64,000 nucleotides of DNA from Caulobacter sp. Root1455. Lineage in GTDB: Bacteria > Pseudomonadota > Alphaproteobacteria > Caulobacterales > Caulobacteraceae. Both the position numbers and the translations under genes were made by a program. Of this stretch, positions 1-8,235 are shown in pieces. The stretch is taken from NCBI RefSeq assembly GCF_001426905.1, contig NZ_LMFQ01000024.1, positions 316,669 to 380,668 on the forward strand, read 5' to 3'. Positions within the stretch are counted from its first letter, which is position 1. The number at the start of each line of letters is the position of its first letter. The notes under the pieces are model-generated. The model searched no databases. It was given only the letters and a program-made list of their open reading frames with translations, and had not been told where the DNA came from.

Positions 1-116
1 TCGCGGGCGAACGGGGTGCGGGTGCGGCTCTCGTCTTCCTGGAAGCGGCGCCCCCGCGATTTGGCCGGATCCTCGGCATAGGGGGCGCGCTGGACGAAGA
101 AGGGAGTCGACGACAT
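1..116 (-). CDS. dgt: dGTPase-like HD hydrolase, N-terminus only
   Basis: The first 38 codons of a gene that runs off the left edge. The peptide begins [20 protein letters not shown] and continues into a [23 protein letters not shown] stretch, the usual N-terminus of alphaproteobacterial deoxyguanosinetriphosphate triphosphohydrolase-like proteins. That family hydrolyses dNTPs to nucleosides and triphosphate. The catalytic HD residues would lie outside the window, so activity cannot be judged. It is divergent from erpA, with about 78 bp between the starts. Confidence 0.75.
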   Translation of the reverse strand, partial: MSSTPFFVQRAPYAEDPAKSRGRRFQEDESRTRTPFAR

Positions 117-194
117 GGAAGGCCTTTGCTGATCGCCCCCTTTCCCTGGGGCGCGGACACCCTCATATAGGCCAAGCACGGGTTTTCCACAGCC

Positions 195-527
195 ATGACC
201 GACACAGCCGTTACGCTTTCTTCCAACGCCGCCCGCCGGCTCCGTACGATCTCCGCGGCCGAGGGCCATCCGGTGATGCTGCGCGTCGCCGTCGACGGAG
301 GCGGCTGCTCGGGATTCCAGTACCGGTTCGACCTGGTCGACAGCGCCGAGCCCGACGACCTGAGGGTCGAGCGCGACGGGGCCGCAGCCCTGGTGGACGT
401 GATCTCCCTGGCCCTGCTGAAGGGTTCGGAGATCGATTTCGTCGACGAACTGGCCGGCGCCGAGTTCCGCGTCCGCAACCCCAACGCCAAGTCCAGCTGC
501 GGCTGCGGCGTCAGCTTCTCGATCTAG
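195..527 (+). CDS. erpA: A-type iron-sulfur carrier protein ErpA
   Basis: 110 aa, the usual size of HesB/IscA-type carriers. These bind a Fe-S cluster between subunits and hand it to apo-enzymes. The three conserved cysteines are present: C38 in [11 protein letters not shown] and C102/C104 in the C-terminal [10 protein letters not shown]. The ATG lies 78 bp from the divergent dGTPase-like gene. ErpA is favoured over IscA because no isc or suf genes are adjacent and because the position beside the dGTPase gene is common in this group. The specific paralogue name is an inference. Confidence 0.85.
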   Translation: MTDTAVTLSSNAARRLRTISAAEGHPVMLRVAVDGGGCSGFQYRFDLVDSAEPDDLRVERDGAAALVDVISLALLKGSEIDFVDELAGAEFRVRNPNAKSSCGCGVSFSI

Positions 528-539
528 AACTCGGTTACC

Positions 540-878
540 GTGCTTCAGGACGCCGTGAAGGGTTTGCTGGAAATTGGCGACACCCTCGCGGATAGTCTGA
601 GCGTCGAACAATTGTACGCAGCCGAGAAGCGGCTTGACGCCCTCGCCATTCCTTTGTCCGAAGACGACGTTCGGGCGTTGAAGTCCCTACTCCCTCACGA
701 AGGCGACACCGCGTTCGGACTCAACTGGACCGTTCTGCACAAAATCGAGGCCGCGCCCTGCTGGCCGCTTTGGGACACGCTCAAAGACGAACGCAATGAA
801 TGGACGCGAATACTTCGCCTGAGACTCGCCGACGCCGGCCTCGTTCCCCCTTCAGATCTCGGTTCGACATCGACCTAG
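540..878 (+). CDS. small hypothetical protein
   Basis: 112 aa, predicted from a GTG start 12 bp after the erpA stop. There is no signal peptide or membrane segment. It is rich in leucine, acidic residues and tryptophan, suggesting a small all-helical cytoplasmic protein. Codon use is less G+C-biased than in erpA or xthA, with TTG, ATT and TTT codons, which hints at accessory origin. I do not recognise the family. The size and acidity would fit an immunity-type protein, but nothing next to it is a toxin. Confidence 0.55.
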   Translation: MLQDAVKGLLEIGDTLADSLSVEQLYAAEKRLDALAIPLSEDDVRALKSLLPHEGDTAFGLNWTVLHKIEAAPCWPLWDTLKDERNEWTRILRLRLADAGLVPPSDLGSTST

Positions 879-899
879 CTGAAGCGGCCAATGGTGAGG

Positions 900-1238
900 T
901 TAGGCCGGCACGAACTGCAGCACCGTGATCGTCGCCGCGGCCCAGGCCACGGGCGCCGCCATGGCCGCCCAGGCGATCGGCTCGCGCCCGCGCCGCCATT
1001 GGATCCAGGCCAGCAGCGGGGCCAGCAGGCAGACCACCCAGAACCCCGCGCCCAGCACGAAGCCCAGCCAGGCCACCGGATTGTACAGCGCGCCCGGCGC
1101 ATCGAACATCAGGGGCGTGAAGATCGCGCCGATCGCGCCCGGCACGGCCAGGACGCCATAGGTGATCGTCGCCAGAACCAGGAGCAGGCGCCGGTTTCGT
1201 CGCGAAATCTGGAACCCCGGCTTGAGCGTGCTCCCCAT
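900..1238 (-). CDS. small integral membrane protein, unknown
   Basis: 112 aa from the ATG at 1238. An upstream in-frame ATG at 1274 would overlap the xthA start codon and adds an uncharged-to-basic leader that does not look coding, so the inner start is preferred. Three hydrophobic segments are visible, at about residues 20-45, 55-80 and 90-110, separated by basic turns such as WRRGREP. No enzymatic motif was seen. It is divergent from xthA with 35 bp between the starts. Confidence 0.6.
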   Translation of the reverse strand: MGSTLKPGFQISRRNRRLLLVLATITYGVLAVPGAIGAIFTPLMFDAPGALYNPVAWLGFVLGAGFWVVCLLAPLLAWIQWRRGREPIAWAAMAAPVAWAAATITVLQFVPA

Positions 1239-1273
1239 GCGCCCTAGCCTCCCGCCGCTGACTGGAGCCGTCA

Positions 1274-2062
1274 ATGCGCATCGCCACCTGGAACGTCAAT
1301 TCCGTCAACGCTCGCCTGGAGAGAGTCCTGGAGTGGTTCGAATCGGCCGCGCCCGACGTGGCCGTGCTCCAGGAGATCAAGTGCGTCGACGAGAAGTTCC
1401 CGACCGAGGCCTTCGAGCGCCTGGGCTACAACGTCGCCGTCCACGGCCAGAAGACCTACAACGGCGTGGCCATGCTCTCGAAGTTTCCGATGGAGGACGT
1501 GCGCAAGGGCCTGCCCTTGCTGCATGACGACGAGATCGACGAGCAGTCGCGCTATATCGAGGCGGTGATCGCCGCGCCGATGCCGTTCCGGATGATCGGC
1601 ATCTATCTGCCCAACGGCAATCCGGTCGGCACCGAGAAGTTCGCCTACAAGCTGGCCTGGATGAAGCGCCTGCACGCCCACGCCCAGGGCCTGCTGGCCC
1701 TTGAGGAGCCGCTGGCCATCGCCGGCGACTACAACGTCATCCCCGAGGTCGAGGACGTGGCCAATCCCGAGGCCTGGCTGGGCGACGCCCTGTTCCAGCC
1801 CGAGAGCCGGGGTGCGTTCCGGGCCCTGAAGAACCTGGGCTTCACCGACGCCTACATGCAGGCCGACGGCGCGCCGGGCGGCTACACCTTCTGGGATTAC
1901 CAGGCCGGCGCGTGGCCTCGGAACCTGGGAATCCGCATCGACCACCTGCTGCTGTCGCCCCAGGCGGCGGACAAGCTGGCCGGGGTCGTCATCCATCGCG
2001 ACGAGCGCGACAAGGAAAAGCCTTCGGACCACGTGCCGGTCGTGGCGGAGCTGAACCTCTGA
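1274..2062 (+). CDS. xthA: exodeoxyribonuclease III
   Basis: 262 aa, standard length for the ExoIII/AP-endonuclease family, which cuts DNA at abasic sites and degrades duplex DNA 3' to 5'. Motifs in order: NVNSVNAR near the N-terminus, LQEIK with the metal-binding Glu34, GDYNV around residue 154, IDHLLLSP around 224, and the catalytic SDHVPVV near the C-terminus. No frameshift or missing active-site residue was seen. It stands alone between a divergent membrane-protein gene and an unrelated gene. Confidence 0.95.
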   Translation: MRIATWNVNSVNARLERVLEWFESAAPDVAVLQEIKCVDEKFPTEAFERLGYNVAVHGQKTYNGVAMLSKFPMEDVRKGLPLLHDDEIDEQSRYIEAVIAAPMPFRMIGIYLPNGNPVGTEKFAYKLAWMKRLHAHAQGLLALEEPLAIAGDYNVIPEVEDVANPEAWLGDALFQPESRGAFRALKNLGFTDAYMQADGAPGGYTFWDYQAGAWPRNLGIRIDHLLLSPQAADKLAGVVIHRDERDKEKPSDHVPVVAELNL

Positions 2063-2119
2063 CGCCGTTCAGCAAAACCCCGTCTATTCGGACGCCCGGA
2101 CTCCCGCTAGCCTGATCCC

Positions 2120-2959
2120 ATGAGCGAACTCTGGCGTCTTTTGCTGCTCGTGACCTTGTCGGCGTCCGCGGTGACCTTCGTGGGCAGCGCCGCCATCTGG
2201 TTCATGGACGAGGAGCGCCGGCTGCGCCGCGCCCTGCGCCATGTGCTCAAGGGCGCGCCCGAGACCGTGATCGTCGCCAAGGGGCGCGGACGGGGCGCGG
2301 GCTTCAACTTCACCACCAACCAGGCCGCCGTGGCTTGGGACAGCGGCGCCTGGTGCCTGATCTACCGCATCGACGAGCTGATGGGCGCGGAGCTGGCGGT
2401 CGACGGCCAGGTGATCGGCCGGGTGTTCCGGGGCGAGCCGCGGCGGGCCATCGACCAGATCGTCCAGCAGGCCGCCCAGGTGACCCTGAAGCTGATCTTC
2501 GACGATCCGCGCCATCCCGATTTCGAACTGGACCTGTGGCTCGAGGGCGACCAGCAGCGCCGCGAGAGCCGCTCGCCCGCCGACGCCATCCAGGAGGCCA
2601 ACCGCTGGCTGCTGCGCGCCGACGCCATCGTGCGCCGCCCGCTGGCCCCGAAGGCCAAGGCCGCCCAGCCGGAGCCGGCCATCCAGTCCCGCCCGCCCGC
2701 AGCCGAGCCCGACCCCGCGCCCAAGCCCTACACGCCGGCCCTGGAGGCGGTCAGCGCCGCCCCGCGGGCCCGCCCGACCGCCACCGCCCCGCTGTTCGAC
2801 GAGATCGACACCACCGCCGATCCGATGGAGGCGCCGTGGGACGACGACCAGGACGACGACCCGCCGCCGGTCCCCGAAAAGACCTACAAGCCGGTCTCCA
2901 AGGCCGCGCGCCCGCCCAGGAACGACCAGGACGAGCTGCCGTTCGACCTGGACGACTGA
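2120..2959 (+). CDS. membrane-anchored hypothetical protein with acidic C-terminal tail
   Basis: 279 aa. One N-terminal transmembrane helix (about residues 5-28) is followed by a soluble domain of roughly 140 residues. After residue 180 comes a low-complexity Pro/Ala/Asp-rich tail that ends in a run of acidic residues (DDDQDDDPPP, then DELPFDLDD). No known catalytic motif was seen. The anchored domain plus disordered acidic tail suggests a scaffold or adaptor at the inner membrane, but that is only a guess. I do not recognise the family. Confidence 0.65.
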   Translation: MSELWRLLLLVTLSASAVTFVGSAAIWFMDEERRLRRALRHVLKGAPETVIVAKGRGRGAGFNFTTNQAAVAWDSGAWCLIYRIDELMGAELAVDGQVIGRVFRGEPRRAIDQIVQQAAQVTLKLIFDDPRHPDFELDLWLEGDQQRRESRSPADAIQEANRWLLRADAIVRRPLAPKAKAAQPEPAIQSRPPAAEPDPAPKPYTPALEAVSAAPRARPTATAPLFDEIDTTADPMEAPWDDDQDDDPPPVPEKTYKPVSKAARPPRNDQDELPFDLDD

Positions 2960-3036
2960 TCCGGTTTGACAGCGCGCGCGTTTGACCGGCCAAATGCCTT
3001 GTCGGCTTGCCTGAAAGCCTTGGGGAGTCTCGATCG

Positions 3037-3363
3037 ATGCGCTTGGTTCTCGCCGCCGCCCTCGCCGTTTGCTGCGCCGTTCCGGCTCTGGCCGCGACGC
3101 GCCCCCTGGCGCTGACGCCGGCCGACACCGATCGCGACGGCGTGGTCAGCCCCTCCGAGGCCGCCGCCTGGCTTGATCGAGATCGGGGCGTGATCGTTCC
3201 GGTCAGATTGGGCGCCTCGGCCCGCGCGGCCGCGGCGGTGGAGCACCGCCGCACGATGTTCGACCAGGGCCTGCTGCGCCCCAACGACTTCCGCGCCCCG
3301 GCGCCCGAGGATCGACCGCCCGAAGACCTGTTCTACAAGGACTTCAAGAAGATCAAGAAATAG
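3037..3363 (+). CDS. secreted EF-hand domain protein
   Basis: 108 aa from the ATG at 3037, which has GGGGAG upstream; an in-frame TTG further upstream is not needed. The first 19 residues form a signal peptide ending ALA. A single EF-hand loop, DTDRDGVVSPSEA, follows at about residues 31-43 with the expected D-x-D-x-D/G spacing and the terminal Glu. The C-terminus is basic (FYKDFKKIKK). A periplasmic calcium-binding role is likely; the partner is unknown. It ends at a strong bidirectional terminator shared with ilvD. Confidence 0.75.
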   Translation: MRLVLAAALAVCCAVPALAATRPLALTPADTDRDGVVSPSEAAAWLDRDRGVIVPVRLGASARAAAAVEHRRTMFDQGLLRPNDFRAPAPEDRPPEDLFYKDFKKIKK

Positions 3364-3385
3364 GGGCCCCAACAAACCCCAACGA

Positions 3386-3416
3386 AAAAGGGCCGGGCGA
3401 TGCGCCCGGCCCTTTT
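3386..3416. terminator. bidirectional intrinsic terminator
   Basis: A GC-rich hairpin, GGGCCGGGCG-atg-CGCCCGGCCC, is flanked by an A-run on the left and a T-run on the right, so it can end transcription from both sides. It lies between the converging EF-hand gene and ilvD. Confidence 0.85.
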
Positions 3417-3431
3417 CCTTTGTGTCCGCCT

Positions 3432-5162
3432 TCAGATGTCCGCGTAGACGTGGGTCTCCTTCGCGGCGCCCGGATGCGTCGTCGCGCCCAGATAGGCCGG
3501 CCCAACCAGTTGGGCGAACTTCCAGATCGCGCCGCTGTTGTAGTCGTGGCCTCGCGGCTTCCAGGCGGCCTTGCGGCGCGCCAGCTCGTCGGCCTCGACC
3601 TCCAGATCGATCGTGCCCTTGGTGGCGTCGATGCTGATGATGTCGCCGTCCTGGACCAGGGCGATCGGACCGCCCACGGCGGCTTCGGGACCCACGTGGC
3701 CGATGCACAGGCCGCGCGTGGCGCCCGAGAAGCGGCCGTCGGTGATCAAGGCGATGTTCTCCACGCCCTGGCCGTAGATGGCGGCCGTGGTCGACAGCAT
3801 CTCGCGCATGCCCGGCCCGCCCCTGGGGCCTTCGTAGCGGATGACCAGGACGTCGCCTTCCTTGTAGTCGCGGTTCGACACCGCCTCGAAACAGGCCGCC
3901 TCGCCGTCGAACACCCGGGCCGGGCCGCGGTGCACCTGGTGCTTGAGGCCCGCCACCTTGACGATGCCGCCCTCGGGGGCCAGCGAGCCCCACAGCCCCA
4001 CGACGCCGCCGGTCGGCGACAGCGGGTTCGAGGCCGGGCGGATCACGTCCTGGTCCTCGCGCCACACCACGTTGGCCAGGTTCTCGGCCAGGGTCTTGCC
4101 GGTGACGGTCATGCAGTCGCCATGCAGCAGACCGGCGTCCAGCAGGGTGCGCAGCAGCATCGGCACGCCGCCCGCCTCGCCCATGTCCTTGGCCACGTAG
4201 CGGCCGCCCGGCTTGAGGTCGGCGATGTAGGGCGTGCGGGCGGCGATCTCGGCCACGTCCTTCAGGGTGAACTCGATGCCGCACTCGTGGGCCATGGCCG
4301 GCAGGTGCAGGGCGCCGTTGGTCGAACCGCCGGTGGCGGCGACGACGACGGCGGCGTTCTCGAAGGCCTTGCGGGTGCAGATGTCGCGCGGACGGATGTT
4401 CTGCTCGATCAGCCGCATCACCGCCTCGCCCGAGGCGACGGCGTACTGGTCGCGGTCCAGGTACGGGGCCGGCAGGGCCGAGGACAGCGGCAGGGCCAGG
4501 CCGATGGCTTCCGACACGCAGGCCATGGTGTTGGCGGTGAACTGGCCGCCGCAGGCGCCGTCCGACGGACAGGCGTGCTGCTCCAGTTCGCACAGGGTCG
4601 CCGCGTCCATGGTTCCTGCCGCGTGGGCGCCGACGCCCTCGAACACGTCCATCACGGTGATGTCCTTGCCGCGGAAGCGGCCGGGCAGGATCGAGCCGCC
4701 GTACAGGAACACCGACGGCACGTTCAGGCGCAGCATGGCCATCATCATGCCCGGCAGGCTCTTGTCGCAGCCGGCGACGCCGACCAGGGCGTCATAGCCG
4801 TGGCCGCGCATGGTCAGCTCGACGGAGTCGGCGATCACGTCGCGGCTGACCAGCGAGCTGCGCATGCCCTCGTGGCCCATGGCGATGCCGTCGGTCACGG
4901 TGATGGTGCAGAACTCGCGCGGCGTGCCGCCGGCGGCCTTGACGCCCTTGGCCACGGCGTTGGCCTGGCGCATCAGGGCGGTGTTGCACGGCGCGGCCTC
5001 GTTCCAGCACGAGGCGACACCCACGAACGGCTGGGCGATCTCACGCGTGCCAAGACCCATCGCGTAGTAATACGAGCGGTGCGGCGCGCGCGCCGGCCCT
5101 TCGGTTACATGCCGGCTCGGGAGTCGCGACTTGTCCCAGGTGCCGTCGGGTTTCTTGGTCAT
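3432..5162 (-). CDS. ilvD: dihydroxy-acid dehydratase
   Basis: 576 aa. This Fe-S enzyme makes 2-oxo acids in valine, isoleucine and leucine synthesis. The N-terminus SRLPSRHVTEGPARAPHRSY and the signatures CWNEAAPCN (around residue 52-60), AGCDKSLPG (Cys132) and CPSDGACGGQFTANTM (Cys204) carry the expected cluster-ligand cysteines. Length and motif order match IlvD rather than phosphogluconate dehydratase. Related pentonate dehydratases share these motifs, so a sugar-acid substrate is the main alternative. A GH39 glycosidase is divergent 267 bp away. Confidence 0.88.
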   Translation of the reverse strand: MTKKPDGTWDKSRLPSRHVTEGPARAPHRSYYYAMGLGTREIAQPFVGVASCWNEAAPCNTALMRQANAVAKGVKAAGGTPREFCTITVTDGIAMGHEGMRSSLVSRDVIADSVELTMRGHGYDALVGVAGCDKSLPGMMMAMLRLNVPSVFLYGGSILPGRFRGKDITVMDVFEGVGAHAAGTMDAATLCELEQHACPSDGACGGQFTANTMACVSEAIGLALPLSSALPAPYLDRDQYAVASGEAVMRLIEQNIRPRDICTRKAFENAAVVVAATGGSTNGALHLPAMAHECGIEFTLKDVAEIAARTPYIADLKPGGRYVAKDMGEAGGVPMLLRTLLDAGLLHGDCMTVTGKTLAENLANVVWREDQDVIRPASNPLSPTGGVVGLWGSLAPEGGIVKVAGLKHQVHRGPARVFDGEAACFEAVSNRDYKEGDVLVIRYEGPRGGPGMREMLSTTAAIYGQGVENIALITDGRFSGATRGLCIGHVGPEAAVGGPIALVQDGDIISIDATKGTIDLEVEADELARRKAAWKPRGHDYNSGAIWKFAQLVGPAYLGATTHPGAAKETHVYADI

Positions 5163-5359
5163 GATGTACGCCTTCCGAATAGAGCGCCGTGGTTAGCCTA
5201 GGCGGAAGCGTGACGGAAGGGTTCGACGCCGAGTTTTTACCGGAAACGCGCCGACCGGCGCTCGTTTCATTGCGAACGGTTCGCGTGAAGGCGGTGGTCG
5301 CGCACGATCAGACCCCTGTTTGCCCCCAGCCCAGATCGCTGTCGCAATTATACGAATAA

Positions 5360-5373
5360 TGGTACCGCTCCCA
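5360..5373. promoter_or_regulatory. possible LacI-family operator upstream of the GH39 gene
   Basis: TGGTACCGCTCCCA is an imperfect palindrome with a central CG. Its form resembles LacI-type sugar-repressor sites in Caulobacter, such as the xylose motif TGTTAGCGCTACCA. It lies 57 bp upstream of the GH39 start, where an operator would overlap the promoter. No regulator gene is adjacent. Confidence 0.35.
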
Positions 5374-5429
5374 GCGACACCGTTCCGACAACGAGAACGG
5401 ATCGGATGCAGAGGAAGGGATCAGCCGCC

Positions 5430-7043
5430 ATGAAGACCAACCCCAACAGGCCCTTGGCGGCCGGCCTGCGCGCCGCGATCGTGTCCTCGGCCCTGGCCGC
5501 GGTGCTGGCGGGATCCGCCGCCGCCGCGCCTCAAGATGGGCGGGACAAGCCGGCCGTCCGCCACATCGCCATCGACGCCCAGGCCCCGACCACGCCCCGC
5601 GACCGGTTCTACGACCTGTCGGTCGGCTCGGACTATCCAGGCACCCTGCTGCGTGACGACAGCCTGACCCAGATGAAGACCGCCCGCGACGAGCTGGGTT
5701 TCCGCTATGTTCGCTTCCACGCCATCTTCCACGACGTGCTGGGGACCTATCGCGTCGTCGACGGCAAGCCGGTCTATGACTGGACCAAGATCGACCAGCT
5801 CTACGACCGGCTGCTGAAGATGGGCGTCAGACCGTTCGTCGAGCTGGGCTTCACCCCGGACGCGATGAAGTCCTCGAACCAGACGATCTTCTGGTGGAAG
5901 GGCAACACCTCCCATCCCGATCCCAAGCCGTGGGCCGCCCTGGTCGACGCCTTCGTGCGGCACGTCCAGGCGCGCTACGGCCAGGCCGAGGTGCGCAGCT
6001 GGTACTTCGAGGTCTGGAACGAGCCCAACCTCGACGGCTTCTGGGAAAAGGCCGATCAGAAGGCCTATTTCGAGCTCTACGACCTGTCAGCCCGGACCAT
6101 CAAGGCGATCGATCCCGCGCTGAAGGTCGGCGGCCCCTCGACGGCGGGCGCGGCCTGGACGCCGGAGTTCCTGAGCCACGTCCAGGCCTCGGGCGCGCCG
6201 GTCGACTTCATCACCACCCACACCTACGGCGTCGATGGCGGCTTCCTGGACGAGCAGGGCAAAAGCGACACCAAGCTGTCGCCGTCGCCCGACGCCATCG
6301 TCGGCGACGTGCGCCGGGTGCGCCAGGAGATCCAGGCGTCATTCAAGCCGGGCCTGCCGCTGTACTTCACCGAGTGGAGCACCAGCTACACGCCGCGCGA
6401 TCCGGTGCACGACTCCTACGTCAGCGCGCCCTACATCCTGTCCAAGCTGAAGGCCAGCGAGGGCCTGCTGCAGGGCATGAGCTACTGGACTTATAGCGAC
6501 CTGTTCGAGGAGCCCGGTCCGCCGACCGCGCCGTTCGAGGGCGGCTTCGGCCTGATGAACCCGCAGGGCATCCGCAAGCCGGCCTGGTTCGCCTACAAAT
6601 ACCTGAACCAGCTGGGCGACAAGGCCGTGAAGGTCGCCGACGCCCAGACCTGGGCCACCGCCGACGGCGGCGGCGTCCAGGCCCTGGTCTGGGATTTCCG
6701 CCAGCCGGTCCAGGCGGTCAGCAACCGGCCGTACTACACCAAGGTCCAGCCGACCACGGACGTCGAACCCGTCAGCCTGGACCTCAAGGGCCTCAAGCCC
6801 GGCCGCTACGAGGTCCAGATCTTCCGCACCGGTTTCAAGGCCAACGACGCCTACACGGCCTATCTGGAGCTGGGTTCGCCCAAGACGCTGAGCGAGCAGC
6901 AGGTGCGCGACCTGAACGCCCTGACCGTGGACAAGCCCGAGACGCGGGCGCTGACCGTCGGCAAGACGGGCGCGGCCAGCGTGGCGGTGACCATGCGGGC
7001 CAATGACGTAGCGCTGGTGAAGGTGACGCCGAAGTCGAAGTAG
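5430..7043 (+). CDS. secreted GH39 family beta-xylosidase-like glycosidase
   Basis: 537 aa from the ATG at 5430, which has AGGAAGGGA 11 bp upstream; an earlier ATG at 5406 lies ahead of that ribosome-binding site. A signal peptide ends near residue 34 (GSAAAA). The GH39 (beta/alpha)8 barrel shows the acid/base Glu in EVWNEPN (about residue 197) and the nucleophile Glu in YFTEWST (about 314). A C-terminal beta domain follows. GH39 enzymes release xylose or related sugars; the exact substrate cannot be read from sequence. A LacI-like site upstream suggests sugar control. Confidence 0.85.
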   Translation: MKTNPNRPLAAGLRAAIVSSALAAVLAGSAAAAPQDGRDKPAVRHIAIDAQAPTTPRDRFYDLSVGSDYPGTLLRDDSLTQMKTARDELGFRYVRFHAIFHDVLGTYRVVDGKPVYDWTKIDQLYDRLLKMGVRPFVELGFTPDAMKSSNQTIFWWKGNTSHPDPKPWAALVDAFVRHVQARYGQAEVRSWYFEVWNEPNLDGFWEKADQKAYFELYDLSARTIKAIDPALKVGGPSTAGAAWTPEFLSHVQASGAPVDFITTHTYGVDGGFLDEQGKSDTKLSPSPDAIVGDVRRVRQEIQASFKPGLPLYFTEWSTSYTPRDPVHDSYVSAPYILSKLKASEGLLQGMSYWTYSDLFEEPGPPTAPFEGGFGLMNPQGIRKPAWFAYKYLNQLGDKAVKVADAQTWATADGGGVQALVWDFRQPVQAVSNRPYYTKVQPTTDVEPVSLDLKGLKPGRYEVQIFRTGFKANDAYTAYLELGSPKTLSEQQVRDLNALTVDKPETRALTVGKTGAASVAVTMRANDVALVKVTPKSK

Positions 7044-7063
7044 GGACGATCCCCCTGAGGCTA

Positions 7064-7162
7064 TCATCCCGGACGAGGGCGCAGCCCGAAGATCCGGGAC
7101 CGACCCGAAGTGCTGAGTTCACGCGTCGGTCCCGGGTCTTCGCTTCGCTACGCCCGGGATGA
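7064..7162. repeat. intergenic palindromic repeat, family C
   Basis: Imperfect inverted repeat of about 40-bp arms. The left arm starts tcatcccggacgagg and reaches ccgggaccgac; the right arm is its complement, ending gcccgggatgaca. Related copies lie at 23049-23180 and 63778-63885. It separates the GH39 gene from the convergent oxidoreductase gene. Confidence 0.75.
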
Positions 7163-7178
7163 CAATCGTTTGGTCAGC

Positions 7179-8120
7179 TCAGCCGCCCCCCGCCGCCTGC
7201 TCCACCGCCAGCGCCAAGTCCAGCGCCCGGGCGGCCTCCTCGCCGGTCACCACCGGACGCGGCGACTCGCCGCGCACGGCCTTCAGGAACCCCGCCACGC
7301 TCTGGCCCAGCGGATCCTTGCCGGCCGGAGTGTCGTTGAAGTCCTCGATCAGCGGGAACGGCGTGGTGTTGCGGAAGGTGCGGGCCAGGAAGTCGATCTC
7401 GACCTCGCCGGAGGGGTAAACCACCTTCATGGTCCGCTCGCGGGCCTCGGCGACGCGCGAGCTGTCGAACACCGCGGTGAAGCCGTTGTCGAACGTGGCC
7501 TCGGCCTTGACCCAGTCCAGCGAGGTCGAGCGGGTGATGGCCCCCTCGCCTTCCACCGCCACGGGCTCGCCGTCGCACAGCGCCAGGGCCAGGTCGATGT
7601 CGTGGATCATCAGGTCCAGCACCACCGAGACGTCGAGATTGCGGTCCGAGGGCGTGCCCCGACGGACGGCCTCCAGGCGCAGCGGCTGCTCGGGAATGTC
7701 CAGCAGGCCCATGGCCTGGAACACCACGCGCTCCTGGTGGCCGCAGGCCAGCGGCACGCCGGCCTTGGCGGCGGCGGCGACCAGGGCGTCGGCGTCCTGC
7801 GGCGTCACGGCCAGGGGCTTTTCGGAATAGACCGGCTTGCCGGCCTTCAGCGCCGCCAGACCGGCCTTGGCGTGGTGCACGGCGGGGGTGGCGACGGTGA
7901 CCACGTCGACGACGGCCAGGAAGGCGGCCTGGTCGTCGAAGGCCCGCGCGCCCAGCGGCTCGGCCAGGGCCTTGGCCCGCGCCAGATCGACGTCGAACAC
8001 CGCGACGAGCTCGACGCCGGGAAGCTCGACATACTTCTTGGCGTGGTAGCCGCCGAACACGCCGGCGCCGACGACGCCAGCCTTAAGAAGAGTGGGCGCT
8101 TTCAGAACATCTTGGGTCAT
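7179..8120 (-). CDS. Gfo/Idh/MocA family NAD(P)-dependent oxidoreductase
   Basis: 313 aa. An N-terminal Rossmann fold with GVVGAGVFGGYHAKKY (about residues 15-30) is followed by the family signature SEKPLA near residue 100, whose Lys contacts the nicotinamide ring. The C-terminal alpha/beta sheet domain begins around residue 125. Members oxidise or reduce sugars and sugar nucleotides such as inositol or UDP-sugar derivatives. The substrate is not deducible here. It converges on the GH39 gene and is divergent from a medium-chain reductase. Confidence 0.82.
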   Translation of the reverse strand: MTQDVLKAPTLLKAGVVGAGVFGGYHAKKYVELPGVELVAVFDVDLARAKALAEPLGARAFDDQAAFLAVVDVVTVATPAVHHAKAGLAALKAGKPVYSEKPLAVTPQDADALVAAAAKAGVPLACGHQERVVFQAMGLLDIPEQPLRLEAVRRGTPSDRNLDVSVVLDLMIHDIDLALALCDGEPVAVEGEGAITRSTSLDWVKAEATFDNGFTAVFDSSRVAEARERTMKVVYPSGEVEIDFLARTFRNTTPFPLIEDFNDTPAGKDPLGQSVAGFLKAVRGESPRPVVTGEEAARALDLALAVEQAAGGG

Positions 8121-8182
8121 GGCCGCTGTCTATCTGGTTCGCTTTCGTGCGGGAAGCACTGGAGGCGAGGCCAAGACCAGTC

Positions 8183-8196
8183 TAAACGTTCGTTTA
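8183..8196. promoter_or_regulatory. perfect inverted repeat, TetR-type operator candidate
   Basis: TAAACG-TT-CGTTTA has two exact 6-bp arms and a 2-bp spacer. It sits in the 115-bp divergent space between the Gfo/Idh/MocA gene and the reductase gene, 40 bp before the latter's ATG. The form matches TetR/AcrR-family operators. No tetR gene lies in the window. Confidence 0.5.
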
Positions 8197-8235
8197 AACA
8201 ACGCACCTCGATCGCGAGGGCTGGGAGAAACAACC

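Noticed and set aside
3420..5201. 593-codon open frame on the plus strand across ilvD
   Set aside because: Antisense shadow of ilvD caused by high G+C; the protein is Gly/Arg/His-rich without any domain, and the real gene is on the other strand.
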